Assembly: GCA_964482035.1 (NCBI GenBank)
Contig: CAYZVC010000001.1
Span: 186,001-250,000 of the forward strand
Direction of reading: 5' to 3'
DNA length: 64,000 nt
Origin: JANJWP01 sp964482035
Lineage (GTDB): Bacteria > Patescibacteriota > Gracilibacteria > BD1-5 > UBA2023
Part shown: positions 56,013 through 64,000 of the stretch, in pieces
How positions within the stretch are numbered: position 1 is the first letter of the stretch
Layout: every line of letters begins with the position of its first letter
The notes under the pieces: generated by a model
What the model saw: only the letters and a program-made list of their open reading frames with translations
The model's database searches: none
Told to the model about the DNA's origin: nothing
Translations under genes and position numbers: made by a program

Positions 56013-56441
56013 ATGTCCGAACTTTTTTACGGCTGGCTCGCCTTCGCCGTTCTCGCGCTCATTCTCGAAATGTTCACCGGAACGCTTTACGGCCTTTCGT
56101 TCTCCCTCTCGGCGTTCCTTCTCGCCGCATACGTCGCCATTACCAAGGAAACCGATCTCAGCGTCGGCCAGGCGGTGATTTTCGCCGTATCCGGCGCCGT
56201 TTTCTGTTTCGTGTTCCCGATCTGGTTCAACAATACCAAGACCGAGTTCAAGCAGGGGCTCGACGCGTCGGTAGGGAAAACCTATTCGCTCAAGAAGGTC
56301 GGCGACGACTACAAGATCAGTATCGACGGCGTCGACTACCTCGTCGACGAAAGTTGCGTCACCGAAGAATTCGCGCCCAAGGCGAAGGTGAAACTCGTTT
56401 CGCACCGCTCCGGCACCCTTACCGTAACTCTCCAGAAGTAA
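56013..56441 (+). CDS. nfeD: NfeD-family membrane protein
   Basis: A protein of 142 residues; start ATG 56013 (MSELFYG), since an earlier in-frame ATG lies inside the hairpin arm. Three hydrophobic helices (WLAFAVLALILEMFTGTLYGL and two more) are followed by an OB-fold domain (DASVGKTYSLKKVGDDYKIS, VKLVSHRSGTLTVTL). Short NfeD proteins partner with SPFH proteins such as the one just upstream. Confidence 0.88.
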   Translation: MSELFYGWLAFAVLALILEMFTGTLYGLSFSLSAFLLAAYVAITKETDLSVGQAVIFAVSGAVFCFVFPIWFNNTKTEFKQGLDASVGKTYSLKKVGDDYKISIDGVDYLVDESCVTEEFAPKAKVKLVSHRSGTLTVTLQK

Positions 56442-56451
56442 TCCAGATACC

Positions 56452-57084
56452 GTGGTTTCCGAAATTTTTTCCCAATTCGGCGTGGAAGCGTCGCCTGAAC
56501 AGGCGGCGCTTTTCGAACGTTACGCCGACCTTTTTCTCGAATACAACGCCCATACCAACCTTTCCGCCATTCGCGACAGGGAGGGGGTGGTTTCGAAACA
56601 CTTCGCCGACAGCGCGGTGCTTCTGAACTTCGAAGACGTTTCCGGAAAGGTGCTCGACATCGGAACCGGGGGCGGTTTTCCGGGAATTCCCCTGAAAATC
56701 ATGCGCCCGAACCTCGAAGTTGCCCTCATGGATTCGGTTTCCAAAAAGACCAAGGCCTGTGACCACTTCATCGCCTATCTCGGCCTCGACGACATATGGA
56801 CCGTATGGTCCCGCGCCGAAGAAGCGGCCAAACGTCCGGACATGCGGAACCAGTTCGATTGGGTGGTTTCCCGAGCTACCGCGTACATGCCCCAGATTCT
56901 CGAATGGGCGGCGCCCTTCGTGGTAAAATGAGGCAAAATCGTCCTCTATAAGCTCCCTTCGGAAGAAGAACTCCGCGACGGCCTTCCCGCTGCGAAAAAA
57001 CTTGGTTTCGAACTTTCTCAAGAGCATACGTATTCGTTTGCCGGCCAAGACCGCAAGATATTCGTATTCGTTAGGAAAAAATAA
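56452..57084 (+). CDS. rsmG: 16S rRNA (guanine-N7)-methyltransferase
   Basis: A protein of 210 residues with GTG start 56452 and TAA stop; TGA-Gly at 56929 joins both parts. Signatures: YNAHTNLSAIRD, HFADSAVLL, the SAM motif VLDIGTGGGFPGIPLKI, ALMDSVSKKTKA, and WVVSRATAYMPQILEW. It methylates G527 of 16S rRNA. It starts 10 bases after nfeD, hence cotranscribed. Confidence 0.94.
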
Positions 57085-57119
57085 TACGAAACGGATTATC
57101 GTTTCGTCAAGACGGAGAG

Positions 57120-57148
57120 TTGCCCACGTGTGCCAAGAGTGGTACTAT
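57120..57148 (+). promoter_or_regulatory. promoter of the M23 peptidase gene
   Basis: TTGCCC, 17-base spacer, TACTAT; 43 bases before ATG 57192. Confidence 0.5.
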
Positions 57149-57191
57149 GGTTGGGCAATTTCTGTTTCCCATGCTGAAAGCAGCCGAACCG

Positions 57192-59330
57192 ATGAATCAA
57201 AAATACAAAAAAATCCTCGCACTCGTTCTTTCCGCCGTCGCCGTCTTCACGGAAACGGTGGTTCCGGCGTCCGCGCTCGAAGCCGATTCCATGAGCTTCG
57301 TAGGCATCCATAAGAGCCGTACCGCGAAAATCCTCGACAACTTCAAGGACAAGCAGGAAGAACTCCTCTTCGACAATACCCCGTACATGATGGGCGAGGA
57401 ATCCGGGCTCTTCGACGCCCAGGCCCGTATCAAGGTTTTGGAGAAGGTTTCCGCGCGTCTCGAAAACACCAAGACCCAGTACCAGGAACGCAAGCAGGAC
57501 CTCCAAGTTCAGAAAGTTACCCTCCGAAATACTCTCAAGCGTCTTGACGATTCCATCGAACAGTCGATGGAAATGATCAAGGATACCGAAGTGAAGATCG
57601 TGAAGGGGAACCGCAACATCGCCGACCTCCAGGCGAAGACCGAAGACCTCAAAGCGAAGATCGAAGCCAACCGCAAGACCATTCTCGAATACCTCTCGTA
57701 CGTGTACTCGAAGGGCGATTTGGTCTACGCTGACGACCAGGACGTCGACATCCTCAAATCGATGATTCTCAACGACGGGGATTTCTCGGACATCCTCACC
57801 GACATCCACTACAAGTCGCTCCTCGAATCCGCCGGACAGAATTTCATCGAAATCCGTCGCGGACTCATTAAAGAATACTATCTCGCTACCGAAGACCTCA
57901 AGAAGGAGAAGGTCGAAAATCTCCGCTACAAGGCGGCGCTCCGCGACCGTCGCGCCGAACTCGAATCCCAGCACGCGTACAAGGAAAAACTCCTCCGCAT
58001 CACCCAAGGGCAGGAAGCGCTTTTCAACCGCTACCTGATGGAGAAATCCGCTCGTCAGAAAGAAATCGAAAGCCACATCGAAGAAATCCAGGACGGTGCC
58101 GAGACCCTTTTCTCGGATTTCGCCAAGCGCTACGGTTGCGTAACGAAAGACGGGGAAGCGAAGTCCTCGAAAGAAGTTTCGGGAACCGGTTCCGAAGACG
58201 TAAAGCTTCTCGATTCGAAAAAGTGCCAGGAAGTCCGCCAGTTTTTCGAAGCGGAAAAGAGTCTCAAGGATTCGACGTTCTTGGACGAAACTGGCGAATC
58301 CAACCCGTTCCAGTGGCCGGTCGAACCGCGCTACGTCTCGGCGTACTACCACGATCAGGAATACTACGATTCCGTAGGAAGCGACCACGAAGCCATCGAC
58401 ATCCCCGCTCCGCAGGGCACCGACGTCGTGGCTCCGGCCGACGGGTACGTCTATTTCGTCAATCCTCCGGTAGAAGGCGGATACGGGTACGTCGCCCTCA
58501 AACATACCAACGGGTTCCTTACGGTGTACGGACACGTGAGCGAAGTCAAGGCCGAGCGTTTCCAGTTCGTGAAAGCCGGCGAAGTCTTCGCCAAATCCGG
58601 CGGCGCTCCGGGTACCCCGGGCGCGGGTGCCATGACCAGCGGTCCGCACCTCCACTTCGAAGTGCACCGCAGCCGAGAAACCATGGATCCGCTCCGTTTC
58701 CTCGACGTCACGCACCTCCGTTACGAAACTCTCGATTCCAAATATTCGTACAAGTACGTTCAGGACCTCAAGGCCCGCTACGGACACCGCGCGAACCTCT
58801 CGAACTTCGAGACCTTCCGCATCGTCGGAAATGACGAAACCGAACGTCAGAAGTACCTTCTCGACAACTACGCGGTAGGGGATTTCAAAAAATGGGACGT
58901 ATGGACGGAAGAAGGCGTAGAAGGAAAAATCGACCCGAGCTTCCTCATGTGCGTCGGCCTTGCCGAAACCGGACTTGGTAAGAATCTCAAAACTCCGTAC
59001 AATGTCGGCAACGTCGGCAATACCGACTCCGGAGGAACTTACGACTTTCCCGGAGCCCGCGACGGAATCTACTGGATGGTCAAAACCCTCAATAACAAGT
59101 ATCTCGGCAAACATCAGGGCGTCGACGAACTCTCCCGTTGGGGAAACAAGGGCGGGGCGATCTACGCTTCTTCCTCGAGCCATTGGCATACCAACGTCAT
59201 CCGCTGTCTTTCCGCGCTCAAGGGCCGGTTCATCGAAGACGACTACAGGTTCCGCCTCTCTCCTGAAGAAGCTGACGAGGCTGCCATAGCGACCGTCGTA
59301 AGTACCGATAAGAAGACCGTCACCAAATAG
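57192..59330 (+). CDS. exported coiled-coil M23 peptidase with C-terminal lysozyme-like region
   Basis: A protein of 712 residues, ATG 57192 (earlier in-frame starts overlap the promoter). A signal peptide (ILALVLSAVAVFTETVVPASA) is followed by a long coiled coil (residues about 50-320, EnvC-like). The M23/LytM domain has HEAIDIPAPQGTDVVAPADG and GPHLHFEVH; the first zinc ligands (H-x3-D) and the HxH are present, so it should be active. The C-terminal 170 residues (FLMCVGLAETGLGKNLKTPY, VGNVGNTDSGG) resemble a lysozyme-like glycosidase fold with a Glu. Cell-wall hydrolase for division or attack on another cell. Confidence 0.85.
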   Translation: MNQKYKKILALVLSAVAVFTETVVPASALEADSMSFVGIHKSRTAKILDNFKDKQEELLFDNTPYMMGEESGLFDAQARIKVLEKVSARLENTKTQYQERKQDLQVQKVTLRNTLKRLDDSIEQSMEMIKDTEVKIVKGNRNIADLQAKTEDLKAKIEANRKTILEYLSYVYSKGDLVYADDQDVDILKSMILNDGDFSDILTDIHYKSLLESAGQNFIEIRRGLIKEYYLATEDLKKEKVENLRYKAALRDRRAELESQHAYKEKLLRITQGQEALFNRYLMEKSARQKEIESHIEEIQDGAETLFSDFAKRYGCVTKDGEAKSSKEVSGTGSEDVKLLDSKKCQEVRQFFEAEKSLKDSTFLDETGESNPFQWPVEPRYVSAYYHDQEYYDSVGSDHEAIDIPAPQGTDVVAPADGYVYFVNPPVEGGYGYVALKHTNGFLTVYGHVSEVKAERFQFVKAGEVFAKSGGAPGTPGAGAMTSGPHLHFEVHRSRETMDPLRFLDVTHLRYETLDSKYSYKYVQDLKARYGHRANLSNFETFRIVGNDETERQKYLLDNYAVGDFKKWDVWTEEGVEGKIDPSFLMCVGLAETGLGKNLKTPYNVGNVGNTDSGGTYDFPGARDGIYWMVKTLNNKYLGKHQGVDELSRWGNKGGAIYASSSSHWHTNVIRCLSALKGRFIEDDYRFRLSPEEADEAAIATVVSTDKKTVTK

Positions 59331-59334
59331 TCGC

Positions 59335-60180
59335 ATGTCCCACGAAACCCGCAACACGCTCGCGAAATTCCTCGTCGTCGCCTGGATCGGCGCGCTCGTT
59401 TGGATGGCTTGGCAGATTGCCAAGACTTCGGTCAGCTTCGATCCCAATGCCTATTTCGGACTCCCGGGCGATCAGCGCCTTCCGGCCGACGTCATCAAAG
59501 AAATCAAGGTGCTCATCCTCATGCTCTCCGTGAGCATCATCGGCGGCGTTTCGTTCATCATCAAGGACTTCTACCGTGCCGTGAAGTACGCCAACATCTA
59601 CGATCGCGCATATTCCGACTTCAAGGCTGGGGACATTACCCGCGACGGCTTCCAGCGCCTCGCGACCGTCGAAATCTATTCCGGACGCTTCAATTACACC
59701 TGGGTGTACTGGTTCATGATCCAACCGCTCCTTTCGAGCGCGCTCGGCATCATCGCGTTCTTCATCGCGCGCAGCGGACTCGGCGTCCTCCAAGGCGCGA
59801 GCGCCGACGCGGAAATCACCATTCGCAGTCTCTATCTCTACGCCGTCTTCACCTTCTTGGCGGGCTTTTCGAGCCACAAGTTCATCGCCTGGCTCGATCG
59901 ACTTGCCGACAAGATCTTCTCGTCTACCCTGCCGGAAGAGAAGGCGGAGAAGAAAATGCAGGTAGAGAACGCCGCCGCGACCGACCGTACGCAGCTCCGT
60001 AGCGAAATCGCCCCGGTTCCCGAACTCGCGGGCGTCGCTTCGTCCGACGGAGGGGAGGACCTCGCCGGTCTCGATCCTCGGGACGTCTCGAACGTCATGG
60101 GCGCTTCCGACGAAGTAACGGAAGGAAAGGGGAAGAAAAAGGAGGTTTCGCAACCGAAACCGATGAAGCAGATACGGTAA
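59335..60180 (+). CDS. membrane protein of unknown function
   Basis: A protein of 281 residues, ATG 59335 to TAA, four bases after the preceding stop. About four hydrophobic segments (FLVVAWIGALVWMAW, LILMLSVSIIGGVSFII, PLLSSALGIIAFFIA, YLYAVFTFLAGFSSHKF) precede a long polar Pro/Lys-rich cytoplasmic tail. Middle cytosolic part: YDRAYSDFKAGDITRDGFQR. No family recognised. It lies between two wall-hydrolase genes and probably belongs to their operon. Confidence 0.6.
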   Translation: MSHETRNTLAKFLVVAWIGALVWMAWQIAKTSVSFDPNAYFGLPGDQRLPADVIKEIKVLILMLSVSIIGGVSFIIKDFYRAVKYANIYDRAYSDFKAGDITRDGFQRLATVEIYSGRFNYTWVYWFMIQPLLSSALGIIAFFIARSGLGVLQGASADAEITIRSLYLYAVFTFLAGFSSHKFIAWLDRLADKIFSSTLPEEKAEKKMQVENAAATDRTQLRSEIAPVPELAGVASSDGGEDLAGLDPRDVSNVMGASDEVTEGKGKKKEVSQPKPMKQIR

Positions 60181-60201
60181 GCGTATTCCTCATCTTGCGA
60201 T

Positions 60202-61392
60202 ATGTACCCACTCAAAACCAAAGTTAAGTACGATCCCGACAATCTCGCGTCGATGTGGACCACCTACACCACGGTCTACCTCGGCAACTACGTTTCCGGC
60301 GACTTCGACGAAGGCGTCGGCAGCCATTGCGGCGTCGATATCGTCCCGATGGTGAAGAACGATACCGTGTTCGCGGCATTGGACGGCGTCGTCGAAAAGG
60401 CCGAATTCAAGGCCGCGGACGGCAATTACGTCATCATCCGTCACGACGGAGTCCGCGATCCGGATGACTTCTCCAAAACGACCACGCTCTACAGCGTTTA
60501 CCTCCATCTCGATTCCCTTGCGGTCTCCGCGGGAAATTCGGTTAAGGAAGGCGACGTGCTTGGCAAAAGCGGAAATACCGGAAATTCCACCGGCGAACAC
60601 CTCCACTTCCAAATCGACCGCGCCAACGCGCCGTTCCATCCCTACTGGCCGTTCAACATGGGAGATGCCAATGCCGCCGGACTCGGTTTCATGGAAGCCG
60701 TAAACCGCGGACTCGGAATCGACAACGCCCGCAAGTTCACCGTGAATCCGCTCGTCTATCTCGACAAGGTTGCCGGCGCCCCCAAAGTCGCCCCGGTCGT
60801 GAAGCCGGTGGAAAAACCGGTAGAAAAACCCGTGACGCCGGTCACCCCCGTAAAACCTCCGGTCACTCCGGCCGCCCCGTTCGCCGACGTTCCCGCATCG
60901 CATCCGTACGCAGCGGCGATCTCGTTCATCAAGGCCCGTGGCATCGCTACCGGCTCCAACGGAGTTTTCCGTCCCGACGCTCCGGTCACCCGCGCCGAAA
61001 TCCTCAAGATGTCGTTCATCGCATCCGGCAAGACCCTTTCGTCTGACACTTCGAGCAAGTTCTCCGATGTCGCCGCAGGCTCGTGGGCCCTCCCGTACGT
61101 GAACACCGCCCGCGAACTCGGAGCGGTATCCGGATATCCGGACGGAACTTTCCGTCCCGACGCTCCGGTCACCCGCGCGGAAGCTCTCAAGATCGCGCTC
61201 GGAATCCTCTCGGTCACTCCGGACGGCGTTTCCTTCAGCGCGTTCTCGGACGTCGACAATTCCGCATGGTTCGCTCCGTACGCCGCATGGGCGAAAGCCG
61301 AAGGCGTGTATTCTGGCTCCGTCTTCAAATCGGACGCCAAGGCTTCCCGTGCGGAAGTCGCCGGCATCGTCGCGGCCGCGCTCCAGGCATAA
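60202..61392 (+). CDS. M23 peptidase with three SLH repeats
   Basis: A protein of 396 residues, ATG 60202 to TAA. The M23 domain occupies residues 30-185 (HCGVDIVPMVKNDTVFAALD, then TGEHLHFQID). A Pro/Val/Lys linker (KPVEKPVEKPVTPV) leads to three S-layer homology repeats (FADVPASHPYAAAISFIKAR; FSDVAAGSWALPYVNTAREL; FSDVDNSAWFAPYAAWAKAE), each with a TRAE/SRAE helix. SLH repeats anchor proteins to wall polymers. No signal peptide is visible, which is odd for such a protein; the start may be further upstream or export non-classical. Confidence 0.88.
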   Translation: MYPLKTKVKYDPDNLASMWTTYTTVYLGNYVSGDFDEGVGSHCGVDIVPMVKNDTVFAALDGVVEKAEFKAADGNYVIIRHDGVRDPDDFSKTTTLYSVYLHLDSLAVSAGNSVKEGDVLGKSGNTGNSTGEHLHFQIDRANAPFHPYWPFNMGDANAAGLGFMEAVNRGLGIDNARKFTVNPLVYLDKVAGAPKVAPVVKPVEKPVEKPVTPVTPVKPPVTPAAPFADVPASHPYAAAISFIKARGIATGSNGVFRPDAPVTRAEILKMSFIASGKTLSSDTSSKFSDVAAGSWALPYVNTARELGAVSGYPDGTFRPDAPVTRAEALKIALGILSVTPDGVSFSAFSDVDNSAWFAPYAAWAKAEGVYSGSVFKSDAKASRAEVAGIVAAALQA

Positions 61393-61403
61393 TCCTGCTA
61401 CCG

Positions 61404-61433
61404 AAAACCCCCGGATGAGAATCCGGGGGTTTT
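61404..61433 (+). terminator. terminator after the M23-SLH gene
   Basis: AAAACCCCCGGAT-GAGA-ATCCGGGGGTTTT. Confidence 0.9.
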
Positions 61434-61451
61434 GGTATGGCGCTGTCGAGC

Positions 61452-61509
61452 TCCCAAGACGGGAACCGCAGCGACTTTAGGACCCTAGGAGCAAGGTCCC
61501 GTCTTGGGA
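61452..61509 (+). repeat. conserved-loop hairpin element, copy 2
   Basis: A 13-bp perfect stem (TCCCAAGACGGGA at 61452-61464 with TCCCGTCTTGGGA at 61497-61509). The loop has GCAGCGACTTTAGGACCC then TAGGAGC, differing from copy 1 at two positions over 25 bases. It lies between a terminator and the end of the convergent histidine kinase gene, and no T-run follows it. Confidence 0.75.
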
Positions 61510-61520
61510 ACGAGCGGTCC

Positions 61521-62714
61521 TTAGCGATTCTTCGGAATCACGATCCGGAACTCCGAACCTTTGCCTACGGCGCTTTCGATCTCCACCCTTCCGCCGCATC
61601 CTTCCGCGATGACCTTGACGATGGGCAATCCGAGCCCCGATCCTTCGTTCGAACGGGTGAGGGGATTTTCGAGTTGGACGAATTTTTCGAAAATGGTTTC
61701 GAAGTCTTCTTGGCGGATTCCGGTTCCGGTGTCGCGGACGTAGGCCGAACACGTTCCGTCGCCGTTGTCACGGATACCGCAGCGTACGTGGCCGCCGGTA
61801 ACGGTGAACTTCACGGCGTTGGAAACGAGGTTGTGCACCGCGCGGCGGATCTTATCCCGGTCGGCATTGGCGAGGAATCCTTCCGCTCCGGTTTCATTAC
61901 AGATCGAGATGCCCTTCTTTTCGGCTATGGGAGCGAAATTTCCCACCACTTCCGAAATGACGGCGGAAAGGTCGAAAGTCGCGTTCTTAAAAGTTTCGGC
62001 TCCGGATTCGATTCGCGAGAGTTCGAGCATGTCGTTGACCAGCTCGGTCATGTGCGCGGCCTGTTTTGAGATTTCTTCCGCGCATTTGTGGGCGGTTTGG
62101 GGGTCGCCGTTCGCGAACGCGTCCTCCATCATCGACGCGTATCCGCGGACGATGGTGAGCGGAGTCCGCAGTTCGTGGCTCGCGATACTGATAAATTCGC
62201 TCTTCTTCCGGTCGAGTTCGGCGCGGAATTCGAGCGTTTCGCGAAGTTTCTGGTTAGCGATTTCGAGGTCGGTGACGTCGGTGCGGAGGGAGACGTATTC
62301 CTGGATGTTCCCTTTGCCGTCGATCACGGGAACGACTACGGTCTTCACCCAGTAGTCCCCGCCGTTCTTTTTCTTATTTCGGATGAGACCCTTCCAAATC
62401 TTTTTCGCCTGGATGGTGTTCCAAAGGTCGGCGAAGGTATCCGCCGGCGTTTCCGGGTGACGGACGACGTTGTGCGGGGCGCCGTGGAGTTCTTTTTCGT
62501 CGAATCCCGATACGCTGCAGAACTGTTCGTTCGCGTAGGTTATCTTGCCTTCGGGATCGGTTACCGAGATGAGGTTGAGCGTATCGAGCACTCAGCGGAG
62601 CACGGCGAACATGTTTTCGTCCACGTCTTCGCTCACGCGGCCGTTGGCGCGCATCCAATCGGCGAAGGATATCTGCTGGTTTTCGGGGAGTTTCGGGAGT
62701 TTTTTTTCTGACAT
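61521..62714 (-). CDS. PAS-domain histidine kinase, soluble
   Basis: A protein of 397 residues, ATG 62714 to TAG. One TGA-Gly (62592) links the N-terminal 40 residues to a PAS domain (LISVTDPEGKITYANEQFC, HPETPADTFADLW) with a PAC end. The HisKA box is FISIASHELRTPLTIVRGY with the phosphoacceptor His. The HATPase has NLVSNAVKF, VRDTGTGI and GSGLGLPIVK. There is no membrane segment, so it senses a cytosolic signal. No response regulator gene lies beside it. Confidence 0.93.
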
Positions 62715-62842
62715 GGGCGGTACCGGTTGTTTTTAACAGTATGCCCTTCCTTGATTTTCCGCGCAATATTTCATCTGTTTTTTTTGCGGCCTTTTCGAAC
62801 CGAAATCCACGCCGTACCCGGGCGGTCGCGTACGAATGACTG

Positions 62843-62871
62843 AAAAACCCTCCGGATACCGGAGGGTTTTT
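62843..62871. terminator. bidirectional terminator
   Basis: AAAAACCCTCCGG-ATA-CCGGAGGGTTTTT, between the kinase start region and ybaB end; it ends the ybaB transcript on the minus strand. Confidence 0.88.
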
Positions 62872-62888
62872 CGTGACGGGGGAGGGAA

Positions 62889-63197
62889 TTAGCCCTGGAA
62901 TCCCGGCGGAAGGTCGAGTCCCATGGAGCCCATGATGCCCTTCATTTTGTCGGCGGCGATTTCTTGGGACTTCTTGAGGCCCTTGTTCGCGGCTTCTTGG
63001 ATGGCCTTTTCGAGTTTGGCCTTATCCCCCAGGATGGAATCGTCTTCGATGACTACGGCCACGCACTTCATCTGTCCGTCGAAAGTGAGGACGACTCCGT
63101 CGACCTCGGCTTCGATGTGGGTATTGGAGAGTTCGTTCTGGATCTTCTGGGCTTCCTGCTGGAGCTTGAGGAGTTCTTTTGCTTTGGAGTAATCCAT
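62889..63197 (-). CDS. ybaB: YbaB/EbfC nucleoid-associated protein
   Basis: A protein of 102 residues, ATG 63197 to TAA. KAKELLKLQQEAQKIQNELS, the beta core DGVVLTFDGQMKCVAVVIED, and a final KGIMGSMGLDLPPGFQG match the family. Binds DNA as a dimer; often next to dnaX and recR, which are not seen here. Confidence 0.93.
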   Translation of the reverse strand: MDYSKAKELLKLQQEAQKIQNELSNTHIEAEVDGVVLTFDGQMKCVAVVIEDDSILGDKAKLEKAIQEAANKGLKKSQEIAADKMKGIMGSMGLDLPPGFQG

Positions 63198-63264
63198 TTT
63201 ACGGGTTCGGTTACGGATTTTCGACCTTTTTTAGGCCGGGGCATTATAGGGGAGGGCGCATTTT

Positions 63265-63293
63265 TTGCAAACCTTCGGAGAACATGGTACGAT
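63265..63293 (+). promoter_or_regulatory. promoter of the 63324 gene
   Basis: TTGCAA, 17-base spacer, TACGAT; 30 bases before ATG 63324. Confidence 0.5.
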
Positions 63294-63323
63294 ACTTCTC
63301 GAATATCCGTAAAACAAAAACCC

Positions 63324-64000
63324 ATGGGATTCTTCGACTCCGTCCTTCCGGGCGATAAAGCCGCCTCCGCAGGCGGACAGGCTTCTACCGCTTCGGCAGC
63401 CGTCGCCGAAGTCACCGCTCCGGCTCCGGCAGCGACCAACGATTCCGATTTCCTCATCATCGACGAATCGGTGACCGTCGCCAACGTTCCGGACACCGTC
63501 GCCGAACCGGTCGCTCAGGTCACTTTCTCGGAACCGGCTTCCGACCTCATCATTCTCGAGGACTCTCCGGTAACCGAAACCGCCGAAAACCCGGCCGAAG
63601 ATTCGCTCGTCATTCTTGAATCTTCCGAACCGGCTGCCGAAACCGCTCCTGAAGAATCCGCTCCGGCGTCCGTTCTCGACTTCTCGGCAATGTCTTCGCT
63701 TTCCGTATCCCCGGCTATCGAAACCGAGACCGTAACCGCGGAAACTCCGGCATTCGAAGTTCCGGCTGAGGAGTCCGCTCCGATCACCGGTTTCCTTTCC
63801 GTAGTATCGGAAGAAGAAACCGCTCCGGCCGTGGAAACCCACGCCGTTCCGGCATCCGCTTCCCTCGATCCGGAAGACATCCTCCTTTCGTCCATTTCCC
63901 AGCTCGAATCGGTAGTTTCCGCTAAGGAATCCGCCCGCGACGCAGAAATGAAGAAGGCGGAAGACCTTAACGCCCAGATCGCCGAGCTCAAGAAGCAGGC
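63324..64000 (+). CDS. low-complexity acidic protein, 3' end outside window
   Basis: ATG 63324; open to the window end (225 codons seen). The region is rich in Ser, Ala, Glu, Pro, Val and Thr and probably disordered. A short hydrophobic-acidic motif recurs: SDFLIIDES, SDLIILEDS and DSLVILESS, each about 35 residues apart. A helical part begins at the edge (AKESARDAEMKKAEDLNAQ), suggesting a coiled coil beyond. No family recognised; a possible scaffold with repeated docking motifs. Confidence 0.6.
   Translation, partial: MGFFDSVLPGDKAASAGGQASTASAAVAEVTAPAPAATNDSDFLIIDESVTVANVPDTVAEPVAQVTFSEPASDLIILEDSPVTETAENPAEDSLVILESSEPAAETAPEESAPASVLDFSAMSSLSVSPAIETETVTAETPAFEVPAEESAPITGFLSVVSEEETAPAVETHAVPASASLDPEDILLSSISQLESVVSAKESARDAEMKKAEDLNAQIAELKKQ

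Noticed and set aside
57096..59447. Very long minus-strand open frame opposite the M23 peptidase
   Set aside because: Val/Phe/Glu-rich antisense composition without domain; the plus strand encodes a complete peptidase.
1..64000. CRISPR array
   Set aside because: No regularly spaced direct repeats were seen; the only repeats are two-copy hairpins, boundary blocks and short homopolymers.

Overview
The window reads as a patescibacterial (CPR) genome of the Gracilibacteria/Absconditabacteria type, because UGA is a sense codon for glycine (translation table 25). The sequence itself shows this. In-frame TGA replaces invariant glycines in SSB, in Obg, in the first Gly of the YvcK GGGTG motif, in the GEIRD motif of a PilB-type ATPase and in the -1 Gly of a type IV prepilin. 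Only TAA and TAG end genes. Read with the standard code, much of the left two thirds looks like debris; read with table 25 it becomes intact genes. All coordinates below use TGA=Gly.

Layout. 1-3.3 kb: a partial unknown gene, an alpha/beta hydrolase, a small membrane protein and an sdpR-sdpI pair. 3.5-8.7 kb: a cassette of three tandem paralogues (one truncated, two with long TPR-like regions), very rich in TGA, flanked by two related blocks made of a tRNA-3'-end remnant and a terminator. 8.9-27.3 kb: a metal-resistance array, all on the minus strand, headed by csoR: two CDF transporters, a zf-TFIIB protein, two DsbA-like oxidoreductases, a rhodanese, CopA, an HMA-TauE/SafE-cupredoxin fusion, SHOCT and DUF2933 proteins, a multicopper oxidase, CusA and CusB homologues, and His/Met-rich exported proteins. 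27.6-36.5 kb: accessory genes without recognisable function (a cluster of exported proteins, a replication-type ATPase, small duplicated families), plus a structured RNA candidate. 36.6-41.3 kb: a tyrosine recombinase and two large serine recombinases next to tRNA-Asn(GUU). The 15-nt tRNA 3' end at 41185-41199 recurs exactly at 3568-3582 and partly at 8730-8739. I therefore infer that about 37.6 kb, including the metal genes, is one or two tandem islands integrated in this tRNA.

41.5-64 kb is core genome with few TGA codons: HU, a HATPase regulator, Obg, L33, a PilB-type ATPase, rpsF-ssb-rpsR, a VirB2/TrbC-like pilin, LeuS, YvcK, a prepilin with a thrombospondin-1-like Cys-rich region, SPFH-NfeD, RsmG, two M23 peptidases (one with SLH repeats), a PAS histidine kinase, YbaB, and a low-complexity protein cut by the window end.

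The most novel items are: a hairpin element present twice (55.9 and 61.4 kb) with different but perfectly paired stems and a nearly identical loop; the TPR cassette; the tRNA-Asn island boundaries; the prepilin-TSP1 fusion; and the five-repeat lipoprotein of the metal array.
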